From assembly GCF_004345365.1 (NCBI RefSeq), contig NZ_SLVF01000015.1:62001-126000 (forward strand): a stretch of DNA of 64,000 nt. The letters are read 5' to 3'. The translations under genes were made by a program, and so were the position numbers. The stretch is from Kribbella sp. VKM Ac-2568 (GTDB taxonomy: Bacteria; Actinomycetota; Actinomycetes; Propionibacteriales; Kribbellaceae). This document shows, piece by piece, positions 16,803-25,665 of this stretch (within the stretch, counting starts at the first letter, position 1; each line of letters starts with the position of its first letter). The notes beneath the pieces are model-generated. The model worked only from the letters and a program-made list of their open reading frames with translations, was not told where the DNA came from and ran no database searches.

Positions 16803-16841
16803 CGGAAGTGCCATGGAACTGAGATCAACCTTTGCCACTGC

Positions 16842-16878
16842 GGGTCACGTCGTACTCACTGTAAGGGACCAGTGACCC
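16842..16878. promoter_or_regulatory. Inverted repeat GGGTCAC-N23-GTGACCC
   Basis: Arms lie at 16842-16848 and 16872-16878, upstream of a disrupted secreted-protein gene. It could be an operator or a weak stem; nothing else identifies it. Confidence 0.3.
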
Positions 16879-16921
16879 GTGAGGCGGGTCAGCCCGAACG
16901 GGAGGGGAAGATCATCAGTAC

Positions 16922-17406
16922 TTGAAGGAGAATCGGTCGTTCGGCGGTTGCCGTGACCGGGGCCGCCGACTGGTGGCACTGGCTGCGGGAGCCGCGGGTG
17001 CCGCGTCATCCACGATCACGAAGGCAGCGGCCGAACCGGCACCGGGAAGAAGGTGCTCGATCGGGACCAGACAGTGTGCCTGAATGGCGAGGGATCCCGG
17101 ACCAGACCTGACGCGCTCGACACTTCGCCGTACCCGGACGGGTGTAGCGCGAATCCGTTCACGCTGGGCGCGGTCTGGGGGTTGCAGGCCGGATGGTCGG
17201 CCAACACCTTCAGCTACGACTACAACGGCACGGGGCAGCCGGCCGACCTGCCGGCCGGGAAGTACCAGGCCAAGATCACCGTCAACAAGGCGTACCGCGA
17301 CTTCTTCAAGTTCGGCGCGTACGACGCGAGCGTCACGATCCAGGAGAGCGAGGAATGCCCACCGCACGACGTCCGCGGCTGCCTCGCGGCCAAGAACACC
17401 CGCTGA
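16922..17406 (+). pseudogene. Frameshifted small secreted protein
   Basis: From a TTG at 16922 one frame gives a basic start and hydrophobic signal core (RGRRLVALAAGAAGAASS) through AAAEPAPG. At about 17038-17050 the frame must change, with one base missing, to continue KKVLDRDQTVCLNGEGS, the NPFTLGAVWGLQAGWS block and KAYRDFFKFGAYDASVTI, ending at 17406. The body has four Cys and a beta-rich pattern seen in exported actinobacterial proteins of unknown role. If the base is a sequencing error the gene would be intact. Confidence 0.6.
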
Positions 17407-17429
17407 ACAACACCCAACCAACTGAATCA

Positions 17430-17463
17430 CCTCGCGCCCCCGGAATCTCCCGGGGGCGCGAGG
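17430..17463. terminator. 14-bp GC stem between convergent genes
   Basis: CCTCGCGCCCCCGG (17430-17443) pairs with CCGGGGGCGCGAGG (17450-17463) around AATCTC. It can serve both directions. Confidence 0.8.
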
Positions 17464-17474
17464 CCTTCGAACAC

Positions 17475-18104
17475 CTAGCCCCGCTGACGAATCCCCGCCA
17501 GCCGCTGCTCCAAGAGCGCCCGGGTCTCCGGCCACGCCGACGCGATGATCGAGAAGATGGCGGAGTCGCGGAGCAGGCCGGTCTCACCCGGCGCCCACGA
17601 GTTCGACCAGTTCCGCAGTACACCCTCGAACTTCGCGCCGACGCGTTCGATCGCGGCCCGGCTGCGGGTGTTGCGCGCATCGGTCTTCAGATCGACCCGC
17701 GCCACCTCCCAGGTCTCGAACGCGTGCCGGAACAGCAGGTACTTCGCCTCCGCGTTGATCCCGGTGCCCTGGGCAACGGACCCGAGCCAGGTGAAACCGA
17801 CCTCGATCGCGCAGAGCCGATCGCCGGTCGGCCAGAGCCGTGGATCCCAGTACGACGTGGCCCCGACTGCGCGGCCCGATGCCACCGAGATCTGCGCGTA
17901 CGGCGCGAGTCGGCCGCTCGCCGCCCGGCCGAGTTGAGTGTCGATGTAGTTGCCGACTTCGGTGGCCCTCGGCACCCAGGTGAAACCGTACGAACCGCGG
18001 TCCTGCTCGGCGGCCAGCGCCAGGTCTGCCGCGTGCCGGTGATCCAACGGCTCGAGGCGCACGAACTCGCCTTCGAGCACGGGTCCTTCGAGCTGGAAGG
18101 TCAT
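17475..18104 (-). CDS. GNAT N-acetyltransferase, RimJ/RimL type
   Basis: 209 residues. The pattern is GEFVRLEPLDHRHAADL at the start, VGATSYWDP, a central strand AIEVGFTWLG with the acetyl-CoA region GTGINAEAKYLLFRHAFE, then RVDLKTDARNTRSRAAIERVGAKFEGVLR. This is the RimJ/L-like branch that acetylates protein N-termini or small amines. ATG 18104 has GGGGAACG before it. The gene is single, convergent with the preceding relic and divergent from an ArsR gene. Confidence 0.9.
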   Translation of the reverse strand: MTFQLEGPVLEGEFVRLEPLDHRHAADLALAAEQDRGSYGFTWVPRATEVGNYIDTQLGRAASGRLAPYAQISVASGRAVGATSYWDPRLWPTGDRLCAIEVGFTWLGSVAQGTGINAEAKYLLFRHAFETWEVARVDLKTDARNTRSRAAIERVGAKFEGVLRNWSNSWAPGETGLLRDSAIFSIIASAWPETRALLEQRLAGIRQRG

Positions 18105-18208
18105 CGTTCCCCAATCAATCTGTCGTTCGACTGCTCATCCTTCTGCCCGGCGGAGGCGGTGCCGGGTATTTCCCGCCATCCGGACCAGCCGACGATGATG
18201 ATCGTCTT

Positions 18209-18224
18209 GACAACAAAAGTTGTC
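18209..18224. promoter_or_regulatory. Perfect palindrome GACAAC-AAAA-GTTGTC
   Basis: Six-base arms around AAAA, 17 bases before the ArsR start codon; TTGACA, a possible -35, overlaps its left edge. Probable autoregulatory ArsR site. Confidence 0.6.
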
Positions 18225-18241
18225 GGTGGGAGCGTCGAGGC

Positions 18242-18832
18242 ATGGAAGACCTGGCGATGATCGACGATCCTGGGGCGGCGGGGGTCTCGCTGGACCCGGT
18301 GCGCGTGCGGCTGCTGGCCGAGCTGGTCGAGCCTGGATCGGCCACGACGCTGGCCGGGAGGCTGGATCTGCCGCGACAGAAGCTCAACTACCACTTGCGG
18401 GCGCTGGAGAAGCATGGTCTGGTCGAACTTGTAGAGGAGCGCCGGAAGGGCAACTGCACCGAACGGGTGTTGCAAGCGACCGCTTCGGCATACCTGATCT
18501 CGCCGCGGGTACTGGCGGGCGTGCAGCCGGATCCGGCGGATTCGCCGGACGGATTCTCCGCGCGGTGGTTGCTGGCGCTGGCAGCGAGGACGTTGCGTGA
18601 GGTGGGGGAGATGTTGGTCGGAGCGCGGAAGGCCCGGCGCAAGCTCGCGACCTTCGCGGTCGACGGGGAGATCCGCTTCGCCTCCGCGGCCGACCGGTCC
18701 GCCTTCGCCGCCGAGTTGTCGCAGGCGCTGACCGGATTGGTTGCCAAGTACCACGACGAGTCCGCGCCGAGCGGGCGCAGACATCGGCTGGTGGTTGCCG
18801 TGCACCCCAAACCGAGGGGAGAGGGACGATGA
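18242..18832 (+). CDS. ArsR-type helix-turn-helix regulator
   Basis: 196 residues, longer than minimal ArsR proteins. The HTH is at about 17-75: LDPVRVRLLAELVEPGSATTLA, then RLDLPRQKLNYHLRALEKHGLVELV and an ERRKGNCTERVLQ wing. Residues 100-196 are a helical effector part. No metal-binding Cys pair is seen. Its stop overlaps the ATG of the AHSA1 gene by four bases, the common ArsR-AHSA1 pair. Confidence 0.9.
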   Translation: MEDLAMIDDPGAAGVSLDPVRVRLLAELVEPGSATTLAGRLDLPRQKLNYHLRALEKHGLVELVEERRKGNCTERVLQATASAYLISPRVLAGVQPDPADSPDGFSARWLLALAARTLREVGEMLVGARKARRKLATFAVDGEIRFASAADRSAFAAELSQALTGLVAKYHDESAPSGRRHRLVVAVHPKPRGEGR

Positions 18833-19521
18833 GCGATGAACGCCGGTACGAGATAGAGGTTCCACTGGAAGCGACACCTGACCAGGTGTGGGACGCGATC
18901 TCCACACCGGAAGGGATGACCGCCTGGTTCGCTCCGATGGACCCGGCACCCGACGAGAACGGTATCTCCGCGGACGGCGTGGTGACGCGCTGGGAGCCGG
19001 GCCACGGGTACGTGGTACAGGCTGGGTCTTCGTCGTACGAGTACCTGATCGAGGCTCGTGATGGCGGTTCCGCGGTACTGCGGTTCACCCAGACCGGGTT
19101 CCAGAGCGACGACTGGGAAGCGGAGTACGAGGCGACCTCCCGCGGCTGGGGGCTCTACTTCCACACGCTCGCGCAGTACCTCTCGAACTTCGCGGGTCAG
19201 CCGGCCACCTACATCGTTGCCGAGGGCCCGGCGTGGTCGAACACCCAAGAGGCCTGGCAGAAGCTCCAGCGGGTGGTGGGCACGTCGATCGTGCGGGACA
19301 AGGTCCAGCTTGAGGTGTACGGCCTGGAGCCGGTGGTCGGGCTGCTCGACTACTTCGGCCCCAGCCACATCGGCGTCCGCACGGACCAGGCGCTGCTGCG
19401 TTTCCACGGACGCAACCTGCTCGGCATGTCCGTTGCCCTCGGCCACCATTACTACGGCAACCAGGACGCCAAGCGTCTGGAGGACGCCTGGCAGTCCTGG
19501 CTCACCGAGCTCTATCTCTGA
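18829..19521 (+). CDS. AHSA1/SRPBCC-domain protein
   Basis: 230 residues. The N-terminal START-like fold (YEIEVPLEATPDQVWDAISTPEGMTAWFAPM) is typical of activator-of-Hsp90/SRPBCC proteins that bind hydrophobic ligands in a deep pocket. Residues about 150-230 form an additional alpha/beta extension. Translation is coupled to the ArsR gene by an ATGA overlap. The ligand is unknown. Confidence 0.88.
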   Translation: MSDERRYEIEVPLEATPDQVWDAISTPEGMTAWFAPMDPAPDENGISADGVVTRWEPGHGYVVQAGSSSYEYLIEARDGGSAVLRFTQTGFQSDDWEAEYEATSRGWGLYFHTLAQYLSNFAGQPATYIVAEGPAWSNTQEAWQKLQRVVGTSIVRDKVQLEVYGLEPVVGLLDYFGPSHIGVRTDQALLRFHGRNLLGMSVALGHHYYGNQDAKRLEDAWQSWLTELYL

Positions 19522-19532
19522 GGGCTCTACCT

Positions 19533-19571
19533 CTGAAGCCGGACCCCTCCTCGAAGGAGCCACGGCTTCAG
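19533..19571. terminator. Stem-loop between convergent genes
   Basis: CTGAAGCCG (19533-19541) pairs with CGGCTTCAG (19563-19571), with an inner CTCC/GGAG stem. It ends both the AHSA1 and the MFS messages. Confidence 0.7.
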
Positions 19572-19585
19572 CTGATGGCGCTGTT

Positions 19586-21175
19586 TCAGTGATGCAGCGG
19601 CCGGCGCCTGGTACGGCGGGGGCGCGGGTGGGCGGTGTTGTGCTGGTGGTGACGCCGGCCGAGGGTGAACGGCCGGTCGATGCGAGGTGCCGCCGGACGA
19701 CCGACCCGTACCTCGGTCTGCGTCAGGCCGAGGCGTAGCGGCGGCTGCCGCCAGGGAGACCTCGCCGTCGGGCGAAGCACCACCACGCGGAACCTGCCTG
19801 CCCTGGCCAGCTTGATTCCGATCACGATGGTCGCGGTGGCCGGGATGAGGCCGGCGAGCAGCAGGCCGGTCCGGGCGCCCCAGTGCTCGGCGACAAAGCC
19901 GACCGTCGGGCCGCCGATGGCGCCGCCGCCGATGAAGACCAGGTTGTAGATGCCGGCGACGCGCCCGCGCAGTCCGTCCGGCGTGGTCAGCTGCACCATC
20001 GACTGGGCCGCGGTGAGGAACATCAGCGTGGCCATGCCGAGCGCGCAGAGCAGTGGCAGGAAGGTCCACAGCGACGGCTGGATCGCGGCCACCATCTCGG
20101 TGATCGCCAGGATCGACGCGATTCCGACCAGGTTGCGCAACCGGGTGGGACGGATCCGCCGGGCGGACAGCAGCGCACCCGTCAGTGACCCGACCGCGAC
20201 GACCGAGTTCAGCACGCCGTATCCTGCGGCGCCGGTGTGGAAGACGACGTCGGCGAAGGCGGTCAGCGTCACCGGCAGGCTGATGGTGAACATGCCGAAG
20301 ATGCCGACCAGCACGACCGCCCAGCGCACGGCCGGCTCGTGGAACGCGTACCGGACGCCATCGCGCAGGCCGTCCCGGATCCGCATCCCCTGACTTGCCT
20401 TGCGCGCGGCGGACAGGCCGGGCATCTCGCTCTCGCGCATCAGCAGCAGGGCCGAGATCGAGCCGAAGAAGGTGCACGCGTTCAGTGCGAACGACCAGCC
20501 GATGCCGACGGCGCCGATCATCGCTCCGCCGAGCGCAGGACCGATCAGGCCGCCGAGCTGGAACGTCGACGAGACCATGCTGATCGCGTTCCGCAGCCGT
20601 TGCTTGCCGACCAGTTCGGTGACGAAGGACTGCCGGGTCGGGTTGTCGACCGCGGTCGCCAGACCGAGGATCAGCGCCATCGAGTAGACCTGCCAGACGT
20701 GCACGTCACCGGTCAGGGCGAGGACCGCCATCGTCGCGGCCAGGGTGCCCATCGTCGCCTGGGTGACCAGCAGCACCCTGCGCTTGGGGAACCGGTCCGC
20801 GATGACGCCGCCGTAGAGGCCGAACAGCAACGTGGGCGTGAACTGCAGGGCAGTGGTGATGCCGACGGCAGTGGCGCTGCCGGTCAGCGTCAGCACCAGC
20901 CAGTCCTGGGCGATGCGCTGGGCCCAGCCGCCGGTCGAGGTGACGAACAGGCCGCAGACCAGGAGCCGGAAGTTGCGCACCTGCAGGGCGCTGAAGGTGT
21001 CCCGGAAGCCCGGCCGGCGCTGGGCCGGGGGCAGTTCCTCGGGGCGGGCGGCCGGGCTGCCCGCAGGACGGTGGGTGTGGAAGTCGACGACGGGATGGAC
21101 AGAACCGGAAGCCCGGGTGGTCAAGAGTGATCCTTGCGAAGTGGACATGTCAGGGGAGGACGGTTCCATCCTCAC
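19586..21175 (-). CDS. MFS exporter (EntS/MFS_3-like)
   Basis: Up to 529 residues with about 12 membrane helices from roughly residue 65. The loop-2 motif GGVIADRFPKRRVLLVTQ and a second GRVAGIYNLVF segment place it in the drug/siderophore exporter branch. The N-terminal 60 residues are hydrophilic. Starts at 21175 (GTG), 21169 or 21148 are possible; none has a good ribosome site. The C-terminal 60 residues are Arg/His/Pro-rich and could be read-through sequence. It is divergent from a LysR gene that probably controls it. Confidence 0.88.
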   Translation of the reverse strand: MRMEPSSPDMSTSQGSLLTTRASGSVHPVVDFHTHRPAGSPAARPEELPPAQRRPGFRDTFSALQVRNFRLLVCGLFVTSTGGWAQRIAQDWLVLTLTGSATAVGITTALQFTPTLLFGLYGGVIADRFPKRRVLLVTQATMGTLAATMAVLALTGDVHVWQVYSMALILGLATAVDNPTRQSFVTELVGKQRLRNAISMVSSTFQLGGLIGPALGGAMIGAVGIGWSFALNACTFFGSISALLLMRESEMPGLSAARKASQGMRIRDGLRDGVRYAFHEPAVRWAVVLVGIFGMFTISLPVTLTAFADVVFHTGAAGYGVLNSVVAVGSLTGALLSARRIRPTRLRNLVGIASILAITEMVAAIQPSLWTFLPLLCALGMATLMFLTAAQSMVQLTTPDGLRGRVAGIYNLVFIGGGAIGGPTVGFVAEHWGARTGLLLAGLIPATATIVIGIKLARAGRFRVVVLRPTARSPWRQPPLRLGLTQTEVRVGRPAAPRIDRPFTLGRRHHQHNTAHPRPRRTRRRPLHH

Positions 21176-21251
21176 CGGCCCAGGCCGGATTCCGACAGCG
21201 AATTACTCCTATTAGTCTTATAGCGTCCCGTAATGAAGCTGTGAGAGAGGT

Positions 21252-22133
21252 GTGAGAGTGGCCTACGACCCCGATCAGCTGCGCACGTTCCTGGCGGTGG
21301 CGCAATCCCTCAGCTTCACCCAGGCGGCCGAACGGCTGGGCATCCGGCAGCCGACGGTCAGCCAACATGTGCGCAAACTCGAGACGGCGGTCGGCCGGCC
21401 GCTGTTCGTCCGCGACACCCGGACCGTCACGCTGACCGCCGACGGCGAGGCGATGGCCGGCTTCGCCCGGACGATCCTGGCCGCGCATGAGGAGGCGGCC
21501 GGCTACTTCACCGGGTCGGAGCTGCGCGGCCGGCTGCGCTTCGGCGTCACCGACGACCTGGCGCTCACCCCGCTGCCGCGGATCCTGCGGGACTTCCGGC
21601 AGCTCTATCCGCGGATCGACCTGGAACTCACCGTTGCGCAGAGCCCCAATCTGCTCCGCAGGGTCGAGTCGGGTCACCTGGATCTGGCGTACGTCAAGCA
21701 CACCGTGGGAGCCGGTTACGAGCCGAACGGCCGCCTGGTCCGGCGGGACCCGCTGGTCTGGGCCGGGATCTCGGGCACCAGGATCGCGCCCGACGGGCCG
21801 GTACCGCTCGTCGCCTATCAGGCTCCCAGTCTGAGCCGGTCTCTCGGTGTCCAGACTCTGGAACAAGCCGGGCGGTCCTGCCGGATCACCTGCATCGTCC
21901 GCGGCGTGAACGGCGTACTGGCCGCGGTACGGGCCGGTCTCGGGATCGGGATCTTCGCGCGGTCGCTGATGCCGGCCGACCTGGTCGAGCCGCCGCCGAG
22001 CGCGGGGCTGCCGGAACTGCCGTCGATCGACCTCGTCCTGATCACCAACCCGCGGGCCGCCAAGGAGCCGGCCGAGGCGCTGACCGCCGCCATCCTCGGG
22101 AGCAACGCGCCGCTGAAACCCGCCGCCACCTGA
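21252..22133 (+). CDS. LysR-family regulator
   Basis: 293 residues. The winged HTH is at 6-65 (LRTFLAVAQSLSFTQAAERLGIRQPTVSQHVRKLE) and a periplasmic-binding-like effector domain runs from about 90. GTG 21252 is only two bases from GAGAGAGG, so GTG 21258 with eight bases is the more likely start. The intergenic region with the MFS gene contains an unusually AT-rich patch at about 21200-21225 holding CTATTAGTCTTATAG, a plausible divergent promoter. Confidence 0.92.
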   Translation: MRVAYDPDQLRTFLAVAQSLSFTQAAERLGIRQPTVSQHVRKLETAVGRPLFVRDTRTVTLTADGEAMAGFARTILAAHEEAAGYFTGSELRGRLRFGVTDDLALTPLPRILRDFRQLYPRIDLELTVAQSPNLLRRVESGHLDLAYVKHTVGAGYEPNGRLVRRDPLVWAGISGTRIAPDGPVPLVAYQAPSLSRSLGVQTLEQAGRSCRITCIVRGVNGVLAAVRAGLGIGIFARSLMPADLVEPPPSAGLPELPSIDLVLITNPRAAKEPAEALTAAILGSNAPLKPAAT

Positions 22134-22145
22134 ACCGCGGTCGAG

Positions 22146-22928
22146 CTACGGCACGAGCGCGTCGCCGCGGATGACGAGGGCAACGATGCTGACCGCGGCC
22201 ACCGCGATCGTGATCAGGAACGGCGCGTCCTTCCACGCCACGATCACCACCAGCAACGCCGCGACGACCGCGAGCGCGATCCACCCGACGACTCCGACCG
22301 GACCGGGCGGCGCGATCACCAGGAGTGCTGTGGCCACAGCGAGCGGCAGCGGCGCGAGGAACCGCGCCAACCACCCCAGCCGCTGCGGCCACCCGCGGAC
22401 ACCGGTCGCCAGATCATCAGCAAGATCCGGTACTACGTTCGCCAGATGCGCGCCGACTCCCAGCAACGCGGCGGCGGCCGAGGCCCACCACGGAGCCCAG
22501 GTGCCACTCGTGCCGAGAGTGACGAACGACGGCAGCAGGCCGAACGCCACGGCGTACGGGACCCAGGAGATCCGGGTCGACTTGAGGCCGAGGTTGTACG
22601 CCCAGGCCGAGGCCACGCCGACCAGATGAGCGAGGCCGGCGAGCAGCCCGCTGGCGAGCGACAACGGGATGCAGGCGGCCGCTGTCACCGTCGCGCCGGT
22701 CCAAACAGTCCGGCGACTCACCAGCCCGAGGACGATCGGTTTGTCTTTTCGGTCCACACTGGTGTCGCGGGTTGCGTCAATCGCGTCATTGCTCCAGCCG
22801 ATTGAGAGGTGGCCGGTGAGGATTGCTGCGGCGACTAGTAGGCACCCGGCGAGGTCTCGGCCGGCTGACCAGGCGACAACGGTGACGAGGGTGGTGACGG
22901 CAACGGTCGGGCCCGGATGGCTCGCCAT
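22146..22928 (-). CDS. UbiA-family prenyltransferase
   Basis: 260 residues from ATG 22928, chosen for AAAGGG seven bases upstream; the frame is open much further but runs into the divergent PKS gene. Eight or nine membrane helices are present. Both Asp-rich motifs are intact: NDAIDATRDTSVDRKDKP near residue 45 and VVPDLADDL near 175, which bind Mg2+-prenyl diphosphate. UbiA enzymes prenylate aromatic rings. It is divergent from the type III PKS operon, with 63 bases between starts, which suggests the PKS product or a derived quinone as acceptor (inference). Confidence 0.87.
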   Translation of the reverse strand: MASHPGPTVAVTTLVTVVAWSAGRDLAGCLLVAAAILTGHLSIGWSNDAIDATRDTSVDRKDKPIVLGLVSRRTVWTGATVTAAACIPLSLASGLLAGLAHLVGVASAWAYNLGLKSTRISWVPYAVAFGLLPSFVTLGTSGTWAPWWASAAAALLGVGAHLANVVPDLADDLATGVRGWPQRLGWLARFLAPLPLAVATALLVIAPPGPVGVVGWIALAVVAALLVVIVAWKDAPFLITIAVAAVSIVALVIRGDALVP

Positions 22929-22991
22929 CGCAAGCCCTTTGACGACATCCTTGACGGCAGCGGCCCGGGTCACGGACCCAACGATGCCACG

Positions 22992-24038
22992 ATGACGCGG
23001 ATCGCCGCGGTACAGGCCGCGTTGCCGCCGAACCGCTACGCGCAGTCCGAGCTCACCGACGCCTTCGCGGAGATCTGCCTGCCCGACGGCAAGGGGGTCG
23101 GCCTGCTGCGCCGGCTGCATGCGAACGCCGGAGTCTCCCACCGGCATCTCGCTCTGCCGCTCGCGCGGTACGGCGTACTGAAGGACTTCGGCGAGGCGAA
23201 CGACGAGTGGATCGCGTCGGCGGTCGATCTCGGGGCCGAGGCCGTGTCGGGTGCGCTGGAGGCCGCAGGGTTGTCGGTGGACGACGTCGACGTGCTGATG
23301 TTCACCACCGTGACCGGGGTGGCGGCGCCGTCGATCGACGCTCGGGTCGCAGTGCGGCTGGGGCTTCGGGAGGACCTCAAGCGGATGCCGTTGTTCGGAC
23401 TCGGCTGCGTCGGGGGAGCGGCCGGGATCGCGCGGCTGCATGACTACCTGAAGGCATGGCCGGACCATGTCGCGGTGTTGTTGTCGGTCGAACTGTGCTC
23501 GCTGACTCTCCAACGTGACGACTCGTCGCTGCCGAACCTGGTCGGCGGCGCGTTGTTCGGCGACGGCGCGGCCGCGGTCGTGCTGACCGGCTCGGATCAC
23601 CCTGCGGCCGCGGGGCCCTCGGTGGTGGCGACGCGTTCGCGGCTCTATCCCGACTCTGAGCGGGTGATGGGCTGGGACATCGGCTCGGGCGGATTCCGGA
23701 TCGTGCTCGGTGCGGATGTGCCCGAGGTGGTCCGCCAGTACCTGGGCGACGACGTCAAGGCCTTCCTGGCGGACCACGCCCTGACAGTGCCGGAGATCGG
23801 GACCTGGGTCAGTCACCCGGGCGGACCGAAGGTGCTCGAGGCCGTCGCGGAGACGCTGGATCTGCGCCCGGGCGCGCTCGACATGACCTGGAAGTCGCTC
23901 GACGCCGTGGGCAACTTGTCGTCGTCCTCGGTGCTGCACGTGCTCGGTGACACCCTGGCCCTGGATCCTTCGGGGATGGGCCTGCTGCTAGCGATGGGCC
24001 CCGGCTTCTGTTCCGAGCTCGTACTGCTGGAGTGGTGA
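22992..24038 (+). CDS. Type III polyketide synthase (chalcone/stilbene synthase family)
   Basis: 348 residues, normal for a homodimeric type III PKS. The catalytic triad is intact: Cys139 in LGCVGGAAG, His275 in VSHPGGPKV and Asn308 in VGNLSSSS. It extends a fatty acyl or other CoA starter with malonyl-CoA and cyclises the product. Downstream a methyltransferase overlaps its stop and an FAD enzyme follows. This is the gene order of Streptomyces srsABC (alkylresorcinol/phenolic lipid), though sequence alone does not fix product or chain length. No ribosome site is visible before ATG 22992. Confidence 0.92.
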   Translation: MTRIAAVQAALPPNRYAQSELTDAFAEICLPDGKGVGLLRRLHANAGVSHRHLALPLARYGVLKDFGEANDEWIASAVDLGAEAVSGALEAAGLSVDDVDVLMFTTVTGVAAPSIDARVAVRLGLREDLKRMPLFGLGCVGGAAGIARLHDYLKAWPDHVAVLLSVELCSLTLQRDDSSLPNLVGGALFGDGAAAVVLTGSDHPAAAGPSVVATRSRLYPDSERVMGWDIGSGGFRIVLGADVPEVVRQYLGDDVKAFLADHALTVPEIGTWVSHPGGPKVLEAVAETLDLRPGALDMTWKSLDAVGNLSSSSVLHVLGDTLALDPSGMGLLLAMGPGFCSELVLLEW

Positions 24039-24565
24039 TGGACACGTCGTTGTGGTGGTACGTCGTACTCGTACTGCTGGTCGGCCTCGAGCGAGTGGCC
24101 GAACTGGTGGTGTCGCTGCGCAACGCGCGGTGGAGCTTCAGCCGCGGCGGCGTGGAGTACGGGAAGGGCCATTACCCGTTCATGGTGCTGCTGCACACCG
24201 GGTTTCTGGCGGCCTGCGTGGTCGAGGCGATCGTCGCGGACCGGCCGTTCATCCCGACGCTCGGCTGGACGATGCTCGCGGTGGTCGTGCTGGCCCAGGG
24301 GTTGCGCTGGTGGTGCATCAGCGTGCTCGGCCACCAGTGGAACACCCGGGTGATCGTCGTCCCGGGGCTGCCTTTGGTTGCCTCCGGCCCCTATAAGTGG
24401 TTGCGGCACCCAAACTACGTCGCTGTCGTCGCGGAGGGCATCGCGTTGCCACTGGTGCACACCGCATGGATCACGGCGACTCTCTTCCTGCTGCTGAACA
24501 TCCCGCTGCTGGCGGTCCGGATCCGCGCCGAGGAAGCAGCGCTGGACACGGCACTCACCAAGTGA
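24038..24565 (+). CDS. Isoprenylcysteine carboxyl methyltransferase-like membrane methyltransferase
   Basis: 175 residues with four or five membrane helices. The C-terminal signature GPYKWLRHPNYVAVVAEG is the SAM-binding ICMT motif. In phenolic-lipid clusters the equivalent SrsB-type enzyme O-methylates the resorcinol ring. ATG 24038 overlaps the PKS stop (TGATG) with GGAG six bases upstream; two GTG codons just before it are less well placed. Its stop overlaps the next start (GTGA). Confidence 0.9.
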   Translation: MDTSLWWYVVLVLLVGLERVAELVVSLRNARWSFSRGGVEYGKGHYPFMVLLHTGFLAACVVEAIVADRPFIPTLGWTMLAVVVLAQGLRWWCISVLGHQWNTRVIVVPGLPLVASGPYKWLRHPNYVAVVAEGIALPLVHTAWITATLFLLLNIPLLAVRIRAEEAALDTALTK

Positions 24566-25584
24566 TCGACCTGCTGGTGGCCGGCGCCGGGCCGGCGGGT
24601 GCCGCGACGGCGATCCGGGCGACGCTCGCGGGGCTCTCGGTCGTCGTGGTGGAGCCGCGGCAAGCGCCGATCGACAAGGCCTGTGGCGAGGGGATCGCGC
24701 ACAGCGCCGCGGACTACCTCGCGCGCCTGGGCGTCGCGCTCGACGGCCGGCCCTTCTACGGGATCCGCTATCTCGACCCGACGCACTCCGTCGACGCCCG
24801 CTTCCGGGTCGGCCCGGGCCTCGGCGTACGACGTACGGTGCTGCAGCAGGCGTTACGTGATCGGCTGGCCGAACTGAAGATCCCGGTCGTGCCGGAGCGG
24901 GTGGGTGCGGTTGAGCAGGGGCCGGACTCCGTGACTGCTGCCGGGATCACTGCTCGGTACTTGGCTGCTGCTGACGGTCTGCACTCCTCGACCCGGCGCC
25001 AAGTGGGGCTCGGTACGGACCGCCGGGCGGAGGGAGAGGTACGGCGAGGGTTGCGGCGGCACTACTCCGTTCAGCCGTGGACCGAGTTGGTGGAGGTGTA
25101 CTGGTCGTCACTGGGAGAGGCCTATGTGACGCCGGTGGCGGAGGATCTCGTCGGGGTCGCGATTCTGACCAGCGAGCGTGGGTCCTTCGACTCGCATCTG
25201 GAGGCGTTCCCGGCGTTGAAGCAGCGGCTGCTCGATGCCGGGGAGGCGACGTCGGTACTCGGGGCCGGGCCGTTGCGGCAGCGGGTGCGCGGCCGGGTGG
25301 TGGGGCGGGTGATGTTGGTCGGCGACGCGGCGGGATATGTCGATGCGCTGACGGGCGAGGGGATCGCGGTGGCGCTGCGGACCTCGGCCGAGCTGGTGCG
25401 ATGTGTTTCCGAGGATCGGCCGGCTGCGTATGAGGCTGCTTGGCGGCGGGTGTCCTGGGAGTGCCGGTTCCTGACCGGTTCGTTGCTCTGGGCCCGGAAC
25501 CGGTCGTTGCTCGCTCCGCGCATCGTGCCTGCCGCGGCCCGGCTTCCCGTGGTTTTCGGGGCCATCGTCAACCAACTGGCCTGA
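24562..25584 (+). CDS. FAD-dependent monooxygenase / geranylgeranyl-reductase-like flavoprotein
   Basis: 340 residues from GTG 24562, overlapping the methyltransferase stop. The FAD-binding GAGPAGAATAIRATLAG is at the N-terminus, a CGEG segment at about 43, and GDAAGYVDALTGEGI at about 252 binds the FAD ribityl chain. Context suggests ring hydroxylation of the polyketide lipid, as for SrsC; a reductase role is the alternative. It is the last gene of the operon. Confidence 0.87.
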   Translation: MIDLLVAGAGPAGAATAIRATLAGLSVVVVEPRQAPIDKACGEGIAHSAADYLARLGVALDGRPFYGIRYLDPTHSVDARFRVGPGLGVRRTVLQQALRDRLAELKIPVVPERVGAVEQGPDSVTAAGITARYLAAADGLHSSTRRQVGLGTDRRAEGEVRRGLRRHYSVQPWTELVEVYWSSLGEAYVTPVAEDLVGVAILTSERGSFDSHLEAFPALKQRLLDAGEATSVLGAGPLRQRVRGRVVGRVMLVGDAAGYVDALTGEGIAVALRTSAELVRCVSEDRPAAYEAAWRRVSWECRFLTGSLLWARNRSLLAPRIVPAAARLPVVFGAIVNQLA

Positions 25585-25622
25585 AACTCGGCCTGAACTC
25601 GGCCGGGCCTGGAAGTCGCGTA

Positions 25623-25654
25623 GGCCCGGCGATCGCTCAGACAATCGCCGGGCC
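25623..25654. terminator. 11-bp stem-loop after the PKS operon
   Basis: GGCCCGGCGAT (25623-25633) pairs perfectly with ATCGCCGGGCC (25644-25654). There is no T-run, as is common in actinomycetes. Confidence 0.75.
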
Positions 25655-25665
25655 CCACGGTGGCC

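Noticed and set aside
22929..23939. Extension of the UbiA frame to 597 codons
   Set aside because: The added part is antisense to the type III PKS and has no family pattern; ATG 22928 has a good ribosome site.
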